A DNA stretch of 64,000 bases from Eupeodes corollae. Taxonomy: Eukaryota; Arthropoda; Insecta; Diptera; Syrphidae. Positions 42,746-55,974 of the stretch are shown in pieces. The translations under genes were made by a program, and so were the position numbers. How positions within the stretch are numbered: position 1 is the first letter of the stretch; every line of letters begins with the position of its first letter. Below the pieces are notes generated by a model, which searched no databases, was not told where the DNA came from, and worked only from the letters and a program-made list of their open reading frames with translations. Location of the stretch: the NCBI RefSeq assembly GCF_945859685.1, contig NC_079147.1, positions 53,164,946 through 53,228,945 of the forward strand, in the 5' to 3' direction.

Positions 42746-45249
42746 GTTGGAAAAATAAACGGACTAATTTCATTACCATCAATTTTTGGTAGTTAAAACT
42801 TTAGTTTTAGTCGCTCAAATATAAAACTTCAGAAACCATTGAATACTAATTTTAGTAGATCAAACTATTGAAATCTATAGTAAACTTTACTCTTGTATTA
42901 ATTCACCAAATGATAACATAAAAAGTATAAATTGCAAATTAATATTTTTCAATAGTCTAGTTTAAGTTTTTAGATATTAAGTACCTATGTATATATTAAG
43001 AATTGTTAACGTTAGTATTTAACGAATTATAAATAAACAAATTTTAAAAGAATTTCGGTATAAAAATTTCTAAAAATATCTCATAATTGAGAAAACTATA
43101 AAAATATATAATAGTTAGTTTCTTGGGAAATATCATTTTACACTCATAACTCCATTCTATTCGCTTAGTTTCTACCCGCGACAACTTAAGTGGACCTCTG
43201 ATAATTACAGTTCTTCCTTTTTAATAGCTTGGGGCATAGGTAGCTAAATGCAGAAAATGCAATTAATTTATTATGAAATATGAAGTTAAAAAATAAAACA
43301 CGATGCACATTTTCCTCTATTTCAAAGTATATCCTCCTCATATTTTAACTCTATAATTTACTATTCAACGACCATGTCACTGCTGTAAAATGTTGGCAAC
43401 ATCAACACGTGTGCATATAAATTTATCTAATCGAAGTCAAACGGAGTGACAACAATTGTCTTGAATATCTCTTTTTTAAATCAACCATTTCCGATGTCCT
43501 TGAATTCATTTTCACTACGTTCGAACAAAAAAAATCTAATCAACTTAATTACTTTGTAATCAAATCGATAATAGATACAATTAAAAATACTTTTGCATAA
43601 TATCTCGATATATAGAACTTACCAAACTCTTATAAGACTGTGTTGTTTTATTTAAAAAAGAAAACAAGGATTCAACAGGATCTATTGCAGAATATTTCAA
43701 TGTTCTAGGTAACCTCTTCACCAGTTGCACATTCGTATTCGCTGCACTTAATCGTCATTTATATGATACGACGATTAATTTGTTTTTGTCGAAAAAAGTA
43801 GTATTTACTGTTTATAAGTCATGACACGAACCTTTCAAAAATGTATTCAAAAACTTGTCGAAATTAAACTGTCGAAAACATAAAGAAAAAATTAAACTAT
43901 CAAATTTTCCTCTTGCTCAGAAAAACAAAAAACAAATAACTTTATTTTTATTTTTTAATCAACGTTAATATTCTTATTTGTTTGTTTAAACAATTTAAAT
44001 CACTTTTTTTTGTTAAATCAACACAAGTTATTTTCAGAATTTCAAGGGCAAAAGTGTCAAAATTACATAATAATTCAGCAAATTCGTTATTTCAAACACC
44101 ACCGATCTTATTACACAATTATCTCAAAAAGTTGACCCGTGTTTCTTCAATATTATTTTAAACTTTTGTGTATTTATATTTTTATTTTTTGATTAGCTAG
44201 AATTATGTTCATATGTAGAGAAAATTAATTGAACAAAATTTTCCACCCTTAAGACACTCTGAGAGTCAACGGCGGCGCGCGGAGGAAGAAAAGCACTTTT
44301 CACTTTTCCGTGCGTTTTATTCAAAAGTTTAACCGACACTGCAGTCCATTCTTAACAGTATCCTAACATTACACCTGATGATGATGTACTAAAGAAAAAC
44401 CGAAGCATATGAAAGAAAATTTTGCAATAGAAAATTCCCAGAAGGAAATTTTCCTCTGCATGCAGCAGCAGTAGAAGCAGTGCAGCAATGCAGCAGCAGC
44501 AGAAGCATCCTACGACAAAAACAAATTAAATAAATGTCATTGCGAATGCGACAAACTTTTAGACATCGAGATTTTGGTTAAAATTAAAAATAAATATAAA
44601 CAACAAAAATATGTATTTTCTTTTTTTGGCTTGAAAAACTATAAACAATTGTTTAAGTTCGTCTGTGTTTTGGGATATATTTTTGTTAATGAAACATTAA
44701 AACAACAGCGACGCTGCTGGCTGTGGCAGCAGAGGGTCGGTTGTTTGTTGCTACTTTTGTTTTTTAATTATTATTATTGTCATCCAAATCAACATCATCA
44801 TCATGACATTGAATTTCCGAATATATAGAGAAACAGTATCTTGGCAAATAAACTAAAACAAATGAGTGAAATCGAAGAAAAAAAAACTATTTCGGCAAAA
44901 ATTGTTTAACAATTTCGATGTAAAATTATGATAAAATATAAATAATTATACTCGTATTGTACCTAAATTAATATTGTGCAAAGTCATTTTATTTAAATGA
45001 TATCATTGCGGAAATGGTTGATAGTTGGTTTGTGTTCTAATTATAGAACAACATGACATTGGACAACAATTTAGGGTAATTATTTAAACATTTAAAAGGG
45101 TATTTGCTTTAGAGGTACATTTTATTGCTATTGTTGAACTTAATACAATTGTGTTTATTCTAGGTTACTGTTTGTTGAACATTTATTGAATTTTTTAGAA
45201 CAATTGAAGTAGTTTTTTTTATAAAAAATAAGAATCTTAAAAAAAAGGA
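42746..45249. other. no recognisable gene
   Basis: AT-rich DNA. A GC-richer patch with cggcggcgcgcggagg lies at about 44270-44290 and short imperfect CAG runs at 44463-44506. Neither is tied to a gene I can identify. Confidence 0.4.
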
Positions 45250-46805
45250 TGGGACCCACATTGATAACTTCCCATCCCGTCTGTTGATTTGTTTTGCTTA
45301 AAAGTTTGTAGGTTTTTGTGTTGGGTTAAAAAAATGTCTCTTGAATAATTCTTAAAAATTCAAAACTACCAACAATATTTATCATATAAAGATAGTTTAG
45401 TTTCAAAATCTAGTGTTTTTTAGTAGAAAACCAATTTTTTACCAATTTTAGTAGCATTTCTAAACTTTTTTATTTCTTATATAAACAAATACAAATTGAA
45501 TACATGAAATTAATCTGAGAGACATCAAGAAATCAACATCAATTTTTACCAAATTTGCGTACTATTTCTTGTAGATTCTATTTTTTATACACAGACTGTT
45601 GGATTTTTATAAAAAAAAACAGAAACAATATTTTCTGTGAAAACCTATTTGAGTCTAAAGTAAATTCTTACCAAGTTTAAGAATTGTTTTTTTTGTTAGG
45701 TTTTTATTTTGTTTGTAAAAAAACTATCAATTCGATTTTTCTCAAATTTTTTTCCAATATTGAAAACAATATTTCTTATAAGCTAAAATTACTAAAAAGC
45801 CATATTCTTAATTTTTGAAAAGATATTTGAGTCGAAAACCAATTTTTTCTAACTTTTATTAATTTGTTTGTGTTTGTTTTTTCAAAAAACTGATTTTTTT
45901 CAAAAGTTTAATGAATGTTGACAACAATATTTCTTGTAAGTAAAAATTTGCTGGAAGCCATAATCTTAAAGTTTTGAGAAGATATTTCAGTCGAAAATCA
46001 ATTTTTACCAACTTTTGTTAAATTTTCTTTTAAGTTTTTATTTTTGTAAAAAAAGCTGTCAATTCGATTTTTCTCAACTTTTTCAGAATATTGAAAACAA
46101 TATGTTTTTTTAAGTTAAAATTAATTAAAAGCAATAATCTAAAATTTTGAAAAGATATTTGAGTCGAAATTCAATTTTTACCAACTTTGAGTGATGATTT
46201 GTTTAGGTTTTTATTTTTTATAAAAAAAAAACTGTCAGTTTGATTTTGCTCAAAATCTTAGCAGATGTTAAAAGCGTTATTTGTCGTTGCACAAAATTGT
46301 TTTGGAGATTAAATCATTCTGTGTTTGTAAAGTTTTGGAGATGACAATTATTTTTTTCATTTTCATTTTTTTTTATTTATAAAAAAAAAAAAGTTAATTG
46401 GATTTTTTTCAAAAATATATTTGTTTGGTATTATGTAACAATATATTATAAAACATATAATTCAAGCCTCTAGCATTTTTGGTTCGTAATACATTTAAGG
46501 TTGACCAACATTTTTACCTTTTTAGAAACTGCTATGTTAAAAAAAACACCCAAGCAATTTTCTTGAGAGCCCTTTCTGCATTTTTCTGCCTTATTATCTG
46601 TGTAACAAAATTTATTTGAAGTCGATAATCTTTTCTGTTTCTTGAGCTTTGGAAGACGAACAAAACGTCGCTAACTTACGGACGCACGCACATACATCTT
46701 TCTAAAAATCTTTATTTCGACTCTAGGTGCCTTGAAACGTCAAGAAATGTCAAAATTTTTAATTCGACAAACCGGACCCATTACTATAACTTCCTATGGG
46801 AAGTT
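45250..46805 (-). mobile_element. ACTTCCCAT-family solo unit (inner end left, outer tip right)
   Basis: Begins with the inner-end block gggacccacattgataactt then cccatcccgtctgttgattt and ends with the outer tip aacttcctatgggaagtt at 46788-46805. Subunits with ctatcaattcgatttttctc (about 45725), ctgtcaattcgatttttctc (about 46055) and ctgtcagtttgattttgctc (about 46232) lie between. Unlike the copy at 7.75 kb there is no mirrored second arm, so it is a single unit bounded by inverted ACTTCCCAT. Confidence 0.75.
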
Positions 46806-47399
46806 AAAAAACGTGGCAACTATCATGACTGATTTTCTGCAACCGTTACCCGTTATTACCATGAAATTATTACGACCAGAGATATAAACGTTAAAAGTGG
46901 TATACAAATTCACTGGTTTGGCATTTGAAGTGGAAGGAATTTGAACACAATTGATCGAAATTTTGGTACAGCTGATGTTAAAATCAATACAAAAGTATTA
47001 AATTGTTTGTAAGATGTTGCCATATGTAAGAATCGATTTGAGCTAACAGATTACTTTGACTGTCAAATAATAGACAAATAATAAAACAAATAATAAGATG
47101 TAAGCTATCCTATCTTTCAAGTTGAATCAAACTGCAGAACTGCAGTATAAATTTTATTAAAATCGGTTAAGTAGTTTGCCGTGAAACGCCTTTTATGTAT
47201 ATATATTAATATAATAACATTAAAGAAATGCCGCTAAAGTTGACGAAAATTGGCTTTCGACTAAAAATATAGAAAATAAAAACAGATATTGACATCAAAC
47301 TTATTCTTTCATATACAAAGTGTTGTTGCTTACTTTTAAAAATTAAATTGATAACTTTTTTTTACTCAAGACAGATAGCCAAACTCTATACAAACTCTG
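46806..47399. other. no recognisable gene
   Basis: Includes a stretch (about 47140-47190, attttattaaaatcggttaa and gtagtttgccgtgaaacgcc) of the kind often found near transposon ends, but no element can be delimited. Confidence 0.35.
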
Positions 47400-48030
47400 A
47401 AACAGTCCATAGCTTTCGACCATCTCTAATTGAGTAATGGAGATAGCACAACAGTTTAGTATTCACCTTTGCTGGGTGATAGCCATAAGGACATTCAAGG
47501 AAATTGTAAGGCATATGAAATCGTCAGAAATGGTAAAGTACAAACTATTTCACCACGTTTGGCTAATGTTGCCATACCAATCGCTACTTGTAAATTGTTG
47601 ATAATGCAGGACGGAATGCAGAAGGCAAACACCAGGTGGAATAACATCACCACGTGTCAAGTCAAAAAATTCATCTGGCCTACGTTAGATTCAAAGCGAT
47701 CTGGTGCTTTCTATATCTTTGCAAATCGCATATACTCGTAAGCTCGATAATTGGTGTCATTACTTGAAACTGTCTAATAGTAAAGCACGACACGTGGCTA
47801 GCCGTATTCTCAAATGACTTTTGCAAAAATTGAGGAAGAGAAGGAAACAGTACTTTACCTCCTCTGCACATGCCCTGCTTTAGCTCAAAAACAAAAAAAA
47901 ATATCAAGGAGAATTCTTCTATAATGATGTAAACGATCTTTTTCATAGTAACATAATCAGTCTTGCACGTTTCGGCCTAAGTACGTCCTATTCCATTACG
48001 GACAGCTACTTTAACCTAACTTAACTTACA
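47400..48030 (+). pseudogene. LINE 3' end, RNase H/HCCC type, copy 1
   Basis: Reads ANTRWNNITTCQVKKFIWPT and LDSKRSGAFYIFANRIYS (to 47738), then in shifted frames SSIIGVIT, CLI.KARHVASRILK, EEEKETVLYLLCTCPALA and FHSNIISLARF. The order matches the C-terminal RNase H and cysteine motif of I/R1-type LINEs ('CRSC..EEETi.HLLCtCPAL'). A short tail ending tttcggcctaag...ttaacctaacttaactta follows. No upstream RT is present. Confidence 0.62.
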
Positions 48031-49453
48031 TATAATAATTTTAAAATGTGCAGAAAGGACTGTTAAGTAATTATTGTATAACAGCAATTTAAAAAAAATT
48101 ATAGAATGTAATATTTATAAATTTAATGAAACTTTAAAAAAAGTATTTGTCAAAACACTTTTGTACTAAGAAGAATGAAGAGGTTCGATTAATGCAGATA
48201 GAGTTGTTAGAAACATCTAATCGAAAACAAAAAAGATACTGGCGCAACATGTTAAACGATTTAGTAAAATGTCAAAACCTTTTTTAGCAATTTATTAAGC
48301 TTAAAAGATAATTTACCGAATTTTTACTCTTAAAAATTTGCTAAAGTTAAAATCACAAAATTGCTACTTTAACTCTTAACAATTTGCTTAATCCATATGA
48401 CGTCTATTTAATTAGTCTAAGGAAAGCAGTGGATTGAATAGTCCAGTCTAAAGTATTAAATTGAGTATTAATAGGTCCGTTCCAGCGTTTGCTTTGTTTA
48501 TTTTCAGGAACTGTCACTATTTAAACATGTTCGGATGTTAATTTAATTATATGGAAATTAGTAATTTACTATTTAGCAAAATAAAAAAAAAGGTTTAACA
48601 CTTTAGAGTCAATTAATAAATTTATTAATATTTAGCAAATTGCAACTAGTTAATTTTTAAAACCTTTAAAATTTTGATTCATTAACTTATTTTATTTTGT
48701 AAATAATATTAGTGCTAATATTTAGTAATTTTTTTAAGTGAGAATATAAATTAATAATTGGCTATCAATTTGTCGGGTGTATTTTCAACACTTTGACCAA
48801 AATTACCATTCAAAGAAAACAATCGCTAATAATATTAAATTTTTAAAACATCAAAAACATTTATTGACTGTTATAAAACAACGTTAGGTTAATTACCATT
48901 ATTTTAAGAACTAGAACCTCAGTCTGATTCAGTGAGAAGTAGACCATCTAATCGCTTTCGGTCTTAATCGCTTTCTTAACTTTTTAACTAACTTACTACA
49001 AAAAACGTCAGTTCTTGTTTTCTAAACAAAATTTCAAAATCAATATATTTTTAGAATAAGTCCTGGATTTTGTTATAGTTCTTAGAACTTAAATAAAGGG
49101 TATATTCTTAGGCGCCTGGTTTTCAAAATGAAATATAACGCATATAATCTAATGTTATGGTCATTAATTTAGCTTTATTATAAAAATAAAAGAGTTTTCC
49201 AAGACCTACGGCGTGAGATAATTCGCTCACCAAAAGTTTCCTTCAATAAACTGATTGTTGCGTTGCATTGGCAATAAGTTTACACAATTTTTAAACGATT
49301 TCCAGGATTTAAGTCCTTTTATTATAAAATGGCAAACAAAATGAACATAAATAAATTGACAGCTGTCAATTTACCAACTTCGAAAAAAGTATTACCAGAT
49401 TGAAATGTTTAATACATTTATTTATTAAGTCGTCATCGTTCGTAACTCTTATT
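48031..49453. other. no recognisable gene
   Basis: Very AT-rich, no repeat matched, no long frame. Confidence 0.4.
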
Positions 49454-51112
49454 AACTTCCCATAGGAAGTTATTGTAATGGGTCCGATTTGTCAAATTGA
49501 AAATTTTGACATTTTTCGCCGTTTCAAGGTCCCTAGAGCCGAAATAAAAGATTTTTAGAAAGATGTCTGTGCGTGCGTGTGTACGTACGTTCGTATGTTC
49601 TCGACTTTTTTTTTCGTCCTCCATAGCTCAAGAACCAGTAGAGATATCGACTCAAATAATTTTTTGTATACAGATAAAAAAGCAGAAAGGGCATGGGTGG
49701 ATTTCTTACCATAGCAGTTTAAAAAAAAGGTGTACATTTTGTTTAACCCTAAATATCTTACGAACCAAAGACGCTAGAGACTTGAATTTAATTTTATATA
49801 ATATATTGTAACGTGCTATAAAACAGATATATTTTTAAAAAAAAAATCCAACTAACTGTTTTTTTATAAATAACAAAAACTGAAAAAAAAAATTTCACCT
49901 CGAAAGTTTTACAAATACAAAATGATTTCATGTCCAAAACAATTTTGTGCAACGAAAAATAAGTTTTTTAACATCTGGTAAAATTTTGAAAAAAATCAAA
50001 TTAACAGTTTTTTTTATAAAAATAAAAACCTAAAAAAACATTACTCAAAGTTGGTAAAAATTGAATTTCATCTCAAATATTTTTTCAAAAATTTAAAATT
50101 ATGACTTTCAACTAATTTTATCTTATAAGAAATATCAATTTCAAAATTCTGAACATTTTTTAAGAAAATCGAATTGACAGTTTAAAAAAAAAAAAACAAA
50201 AACAAATAATAAAAGTGGGTAAAAAGTCATTTTCGACTCAAATATCTTTTCGAAACTTTGGGATATTGACTTTAAACTACTTTTATCTATGAAAAAATAT
50301 TGTTGTTAATATTAAATATAATTTTGAGAAAAATCGAACTGACAGTTTTTTTACAAAAAATAGAATCTTAAAAAAATTAACAAAAGTTGGTAGAAATAGA
50401 TTTTCGACTCAAATATCTTTTCAAAACTTTGAGAGCATGACTTTCAGTTAACTTTAACTTCTAAGAACTATTGATTTCAACATTTGGAAAAATTTTGAAT
50501 AAAATCGAATTGACAATTTGTTTACAAAAAAATAAAAACCTAACAAAAAAAAACAATACTAAAACTTGGTAAAAATTTACTTACGACTCAAAAAGCTTTT
50601 AAAAATTAAAAATATTGTCTTCAAACTTGTTTTATTTCACAGAAAATATTGTTTTAAATATCCACTAGTTTTTTTATAAAAATCCAACAGTCCGGTTTTT
50701 CATAAAAATATAAAATCCACAAAAAATATTACGCAAATTTGGTAAAAATTGATATTCGGTTTTTGATATATCTCAAATTAATTTCACCGTCCAATTTTTA
50801 AAAATTAGGAAATTGGTAAAAAAAAATGTTCGACTAAAAACCCATTTACCAAAACTAGATTTTTAAACTAAACTATTTCCTTATATGAACAATATTGTTT
50901 TTATATATAATGTTTGTATAATTGGGCTTTAATGATCATAATTCTTGATGCAATTAATACAAAACTAATTCATCTTCTGTTACCCGACTTTGTAAGAATA
51001 ATTCAACTAACAACTTTCTTAACAAAACCCGAAAACCTACAAACTTTTTAAGCAAGACAAATTGACAGACGGGATGGGAAGTTATCAGAGTGGGTCGCAT
51101 CCTAGCATCTTT
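49454..51112 (+). mobile_element. ACTTCCCAT-family solo unit (outer tip left, inner end right)
   Basis: Starts with aacttcccataggaagtt and gtaatgggtccgatttgtc, then gagccgaaataaaagatttt, a gtacgtacgt tract near 49580 and ctcaagaaccagtagagata near 49627. Subunits with attgacag are near 50172, 50338 and 50508. It ends with the inner block gacagacgggatgggaagtt, atcagagtgggtcgcatcct at 51064-51103. Together with the unit at 45250-46805 it faces inward across 2.65 kb. Confidence 0.78.
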
Positions 51113-52739
51113 ATATAAATACATTTATGATCTTTACGTATTATTCACTAAGATGACATATTTTGGTTATGAATTTCTCTTTTTATTTTTGTATATTTTC
51201 CAAAAATAATTTAACTATAGTAAACAAAAATAAATTTCAATCAATTTTCACTTAATTTTTGTAAGTAAAAACATTGCAAAAATAAATATCAACAAAATAA
51301 TAATACATTTTAATAACTAAAAAGAAACACTTAAATCTCGTTCAAGTTCATAATAATAATTCTTCATAATGCCCTGTCATTTCTATTTCTTCGAAACAGC
51401 CTTGCTAAAAGTCCAAGGTCTCTATTCGTCTAGCATTGCACGAGACGGGACAGTTGTTGCATCTTCTGATCTATCAGGTTATTACAATATTATATTATAG
51501 TGTATGCCTTATAACCAAGAGTATATCAAAATGTAGCCAAACACATGATTTTCGAATGAAAAATAAAGATTGTGAAGTCTGCAAAACAAGACTCCTGACA
51601 AAATCTCTAAGAACTCAGAAAAAACACTTTAGCGCATAGCATAGGGCACCTTGCCAAACAAATAACTAACCATGTTTTTGTTTTTGTATTTAGTTTTAAT
51701 TGAACAAGTTGGATGAAAAATAGAAACAAAATTATATTTTTGCAGCATGTGTCTGCCTTTGGACCGTAATTAATTAGATTATCAGTTGAGTGGCTGTTAG
51801 TGACAAAAGTGGCTTAATCGTAAAGAAAGGGTCTCTTTTTATTCCTACGAGCAGTAGTGGATTTGATTTACTTTTGAGATTCATTGATCAATATCATTTA
51901 AAATTTGTGTTTAGATTCTTTGAAATACATATTTTTGTTTAAAGAAAATTGTAGTAATTATTGAAATACCCTTTTTGAATTTTGAGAAACTTTGAAGCTT
52001 TATTACAAGTTCAATCAATTGCCATTTTTATGTAGAAGAACTAAAGACTAACACATAATGAAGACGTTTTAAAAATTAACAAATTTTAAACTGAATTTTG
52101 AGGCTTTTTGAAATCCATAAACTCTGTTATGGATTTTAGAAAGCCTCAAAACGGCTTACGTACATAAGCATAATTCTACACCAACAAAAAAACACTCTTA
52201 CTGGAGGTTTACTGACCCAAACGCTCTGAAGATTAGGACATTGAAGTCATCTATTTAAAACGTAAAGAAATTGATTAGGGATAACTTTAGATTAAATATT
52301 AATTTTTACTGTGACAAGAAAATTCGGACCCGTAATTCTATCGGCCCGAGTATTTTTCCGATCTTCAGCAGTAATGATCATAATGACCTTCCATGGCTTA
52401 AGCTTCAGAGGACGACAGAGAAAAGAGAGACATACTTCTAACAGCTGTCACAGATCCCAAACACGCCTTTTTGGACAATGACATTTTTGCTGTCTCGAAG
52501 ATCCGCAGGAGAAGGCGTGTATTTAACAAAATCATCCCAGGTAATCAAAACCAAATCTAAGCTTGCTCCTGATATCCAGCAAACAAATCTAAAAGGCAAT
52601 GTACGGGTGCTTGTCTGGTTGACTTGGAGAAGCAACCGATACTGTATGATGGTAACAGCGCTTGCATATAAAGCCAACCATACTAGGAAAAAGTAAACCA
52701 CTGTTTTATATGCTCTATGAAATGATTATGGCAGTCGGT
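51113..52739. other. no recognisable gene
   Basis: AT-rich to about 52340. From about 52380 to 52700 the base composition is more balanced and frames are open on both strands, but I recognise no family there; it may be eroded LINE sequence belonging with the RT box at 52868. Confidence 0.35.
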
Positions 52740-53060
52740 TTGTTGTCAAAAGTGAACTTAACTTTTACCAAAATCTTTAATATTAAAATTACCTCCAGCA
52801 TTGACCAGTTAAATCGCCGATATTGATCAGCATTTACCCCAGCGATCTGATAACTAACTCAGACAATTGCATACGCCGACGACCTAATTGTCCCCAAAAA
52901 TTGAGATTATTAGGACACTTTTACAGCGTGAATCTGATGTCAAAAAATCAATTTTAAGACATGCGAAACTGTTCTGTTCAGGACTCCGTTGGAGCATCAA
53001 GGGATAAGAGAAAAAAGTGGAAAAATTTAGTGATCGTGGAACAAATCGATAGCCATAAGC
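52740..53060 (+). pseudogene. eroded LINE RT fragment with YADD box
   Basis: 52862-52892 translates as TIAYADDLIV, the active-site box of a LINE reverse transcriptase. The sequence around it is frame-broken (ESDVKKSILRHAKLFCSGLR-like further on). Only this short region is supported. Confidence 0.42.
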
Positions 53061-54345
53061 TAATGACAGTGTAGTAGTAACGTGCTAAGGCATGTAAAAG
53101 CTGTTCACGGAGTAGGCAATGATAATGGTGAGAGGTTCATTGACTTCTGCAACGCCAATAGCCTTGTGATTGGTGGCACTATCTTTCACAAAATTAGCTG
53201 GGTGTCGACGGACAGCCAAGCGTCTTCCAACCAAATTGACCACTTCGCGATTAGTCGACGCTTTAGAAGACGTCTCTTGGATGTACGAAACAGAAGAGGC
53301 ACCGATATGGGACTTGCCAGTGACCACCACTTAATGATAGCTACCCTAAGATTGCGTACAGCTACAGTTCGAAGATCCAAAGGAATAACACGAACCCCAA
53401 ATTCAACATCGCTAGACTAAAGGATCCCAAGACAACAATTCAGTACATGACGAAATCGAACACCATTGGAATGCTGTGAAAAATGTTTTCATTTCAGGTG
53501 CTGACAGAATAGTCGGTCGGAAAGAAGGAAACAAAAGCACTTGGCTTTCAGAAGAATCTTGGGTAAGGATCAACAATCGTAAAAATTTAAGGGATCGAAT
53601 AACTGCTGCATAAGGGTAAGAAAGAAATGAGCTGGAGTCCTCGTACGACATGAACGAGAGAGAGAGGTTCACCGCAGTGTGCGCCGTGACAAGCGTAAGT
53701 ACATCAACGAAATGGCGCAAGAAGCAGAAGATGCTTTAAACAGGTTCGGCAGCAGAACCGTTTACAGAATAACCAAAGTTCGGTGGATGCGCAAGTCAGA
53801 AGGTGGAAAGAACACTTTTCCTCGGTTTTAAACCGAGTGTTTGCAAACAATGTGCAGCCGATACCTTCTGAAGCGCCTGAAGAAACTAATCCCCGAATCC
53901 GCACCGCACCTCCCTGTAAAGATGAGATCGTTGCAGCAATTAAAGCACTTAAAAATAACAAAGCGGTAGGGCTTACTACCCCAGTAACGTGTACCACAAC
54001 CATTCGCGTTTAAGCAGCTCCATCCATGTGTCCAATAGGACCTGTTGTTATTTTTCTAGTTTTTAAGTAATTTTAAGTAGCATAACAGATTTGGGTTAGA
54101 TCTTGGTTTAGTATAAGTGGTTTGGGTAGTTTTAATAAATTTTAAGTTTAAAATAAGATAAATAAAAATAAAGTCTAGGACACCGAGTTTTGTTTATAAA
54201 TTATCTTTGTTTTAGACTAAGTTAATTTTAGTTGTTATTAAGATTGGCCGAAAGGCATGAGTTATAAGATAATGTATTAACCTAGGGCTCTCGGTAGTTA
54301 TTTGTTAAGTTTTTGTTAGTTATAATAAAAAAACAAAACAAAATT
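53061..54345 (+). mobile_element. LINE E: endonuclease, truncated RT start and 3' UTR
   Basis: The endonuclease C-terminal half reads GNDNGERFIDFCNANSLVIG then GTIFHKISWVSTDS, NQIDHFAISRRFRRRLLDVR and ASDHHLMIATLRLR (53112-53350). Frameshifted linker pieces follow (STWLSEESWVRINNRK near 53541, AQEAEDALNRFGSR near 53713), then RWKEHFSSVLNRVF (about 53800-53845) and the RT entry KDEIVAAIKALKNNKAVG (53917-53972). At about 53975 the RT is replaced directly by 3' untranslated sequence, which contains ggccgaaaggcat (54246-54258) and ends in an A-rich tail near 54340. The same 3' sequence is present at 20301-20715. The central RT has been deleted. Confidence 0.7.
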
Positions 54346-55479
54346 CTTGCTTTAAAAATATCTTCAATATAAATCCGGCACTGCATACGAGAATTTGCTA
54401 AACACTTTTGATTTCATTAAATATTTGACTTGCATTTGCTTGGGCCTTGATTTTGAAATATTTTGATTTTTTACTTTATTTTAATCTGTTCCGCCTTGAA
54501 AACGTCTTATTAGTAGATATTTAACTTAAGGTTTTTGCTAATGCCTACTCCTACAGTAAGTTTTGACGTTCCTTTAAATTAACCTAGATAATGTAACAGT
54601 GTGATTTTTTGGCATTGGGCAGTGGACTACTAAAGGAGCTTAAAAATAAGCCAAATTTTAATATCTAATTGGAAAGCTGCCAACAAATTTTAACTTTAAA
54701 ACTTTTTAAAAAAGTCGATTGGAAATATAGTCAAGAAAAATTTTCCATACTATCAAGTCAAGTCTGCTTATGTCAAAATGACAGTTGATCATGTTTCTGA
54801 ATTTAACTGAAAGCTGAACTTCAATAATCTGTGATTTATTTTATTTTCATTCCGTTATTTCTTCGGTTTTGAAATGACAAATTTTTGAACAAAACTTTGT
54901 GTTTTTTTATATAACTGCATGAGAATCATCATTTAATGCGCCCAATATCTGTGCATCTGAAGCAGTAAAAAGATCTACTGAAAATGTAGATGTCAAAAAT
55001 AAAGATGCCTAGGTTTCTTTTCAGCTTGATAAACTTGAAAGCTTTTAAATGTGAAAAAATGGCACTTTTTGACTAAAAATAAGAAACACCCTAATAATTT
55101 ATATTGCATGTTTGTATGTAGGAGGGCAGTGATTTCAAGACATTAATAATATTAAACGAAAATATTGTACAAAAGTGTTGGCACGTTAAAAACCAAACCG
55201 CCCACTTTCAGTTCTTATTTATTTTTTCTTATTTAAAACTATAATTTTCAATGTTAATTGAGTTTATCTACATAAATAATAAATAGAAAATATATTTCAC
55301 TTTTTTTCAAAATTCATAAAAATAATTGGACAGATTTTTTCTGCATCAGTTCGTCCTGCTGACAGGAACAGTTTTAGTTTACTGAACCTCGAACTATTGG
55401 TGATTTGTTATGAATATTTCATATCTATGACAAATTTTCAAAATATTCTTTCTACTGAGAATAAATTTTCAATGAATGA
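54346..55479. other. no recognisable gene
   Basis: AT-rich DNA without matches in the window. Confidence 0.4.
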
Positions 55480-55935
55480 AAATAGAAAGTATTTTTTTGT
55501 GGACAGACACGAAAAAATGCATACCATATTTTTTAGGAAATTTAATAAGCTTTCTTTTCGTGTGAAAAAACACGTGTTTTCCCTAAATGCCGATAGAGTT
55601 ATTTTACAAACTAAAAAAGTACAAACAAATTAATATCATATTTCTTAAGGAAATTTAATAAGCTTTAATTTTGTAGAAGATTGTTTTTATAAGACAAATT
55701 GTTTTTAATTTAAACCCGAAAAACTGAAAAAAACCTTATGTTTCTCTTCACTGCCGCTAGAGTTATTTTCAAAACTATAAGAGATACGACAAAATTCATT
55801 CAAGTTGTTTTTATAAAATTAAATGAGCTTTAATTTTGTGCAACCAATTTTTTTGATAAGACAAATAGTTTTCAAGATAAATGTGAAAAACTAAAACAAA
55901 TCCGTGTTTCTCTTAACTGCCGCTAAAACCCACGA
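55480..55935. repeat. tandem repeat, about 160-170 bp, three partial units
   Basis: The marker tgccg.tagagttatttt.caaaact occurs near 55589, 55748 and (degraded) 55919. The marker aaatttaataagcttt occurs near 55538 and 55650, with a variant aaattaaatgagcttta at 55816. ataagacaaat..ttt recurs near 55693 and 55857. It directly abuts the next ACTTCCCAT-family fragment. Confidence 0.6.
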
Positions 55936-55974
55936 CGGATTCTTGGAGACTTTTTTCGGGTCATCACCAGACAT

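Noticed and set aside
44461..44510. CAG repeat as a polyglutamine exon
   Set aside because: Short, interrupted, and not in a supported reading frame.
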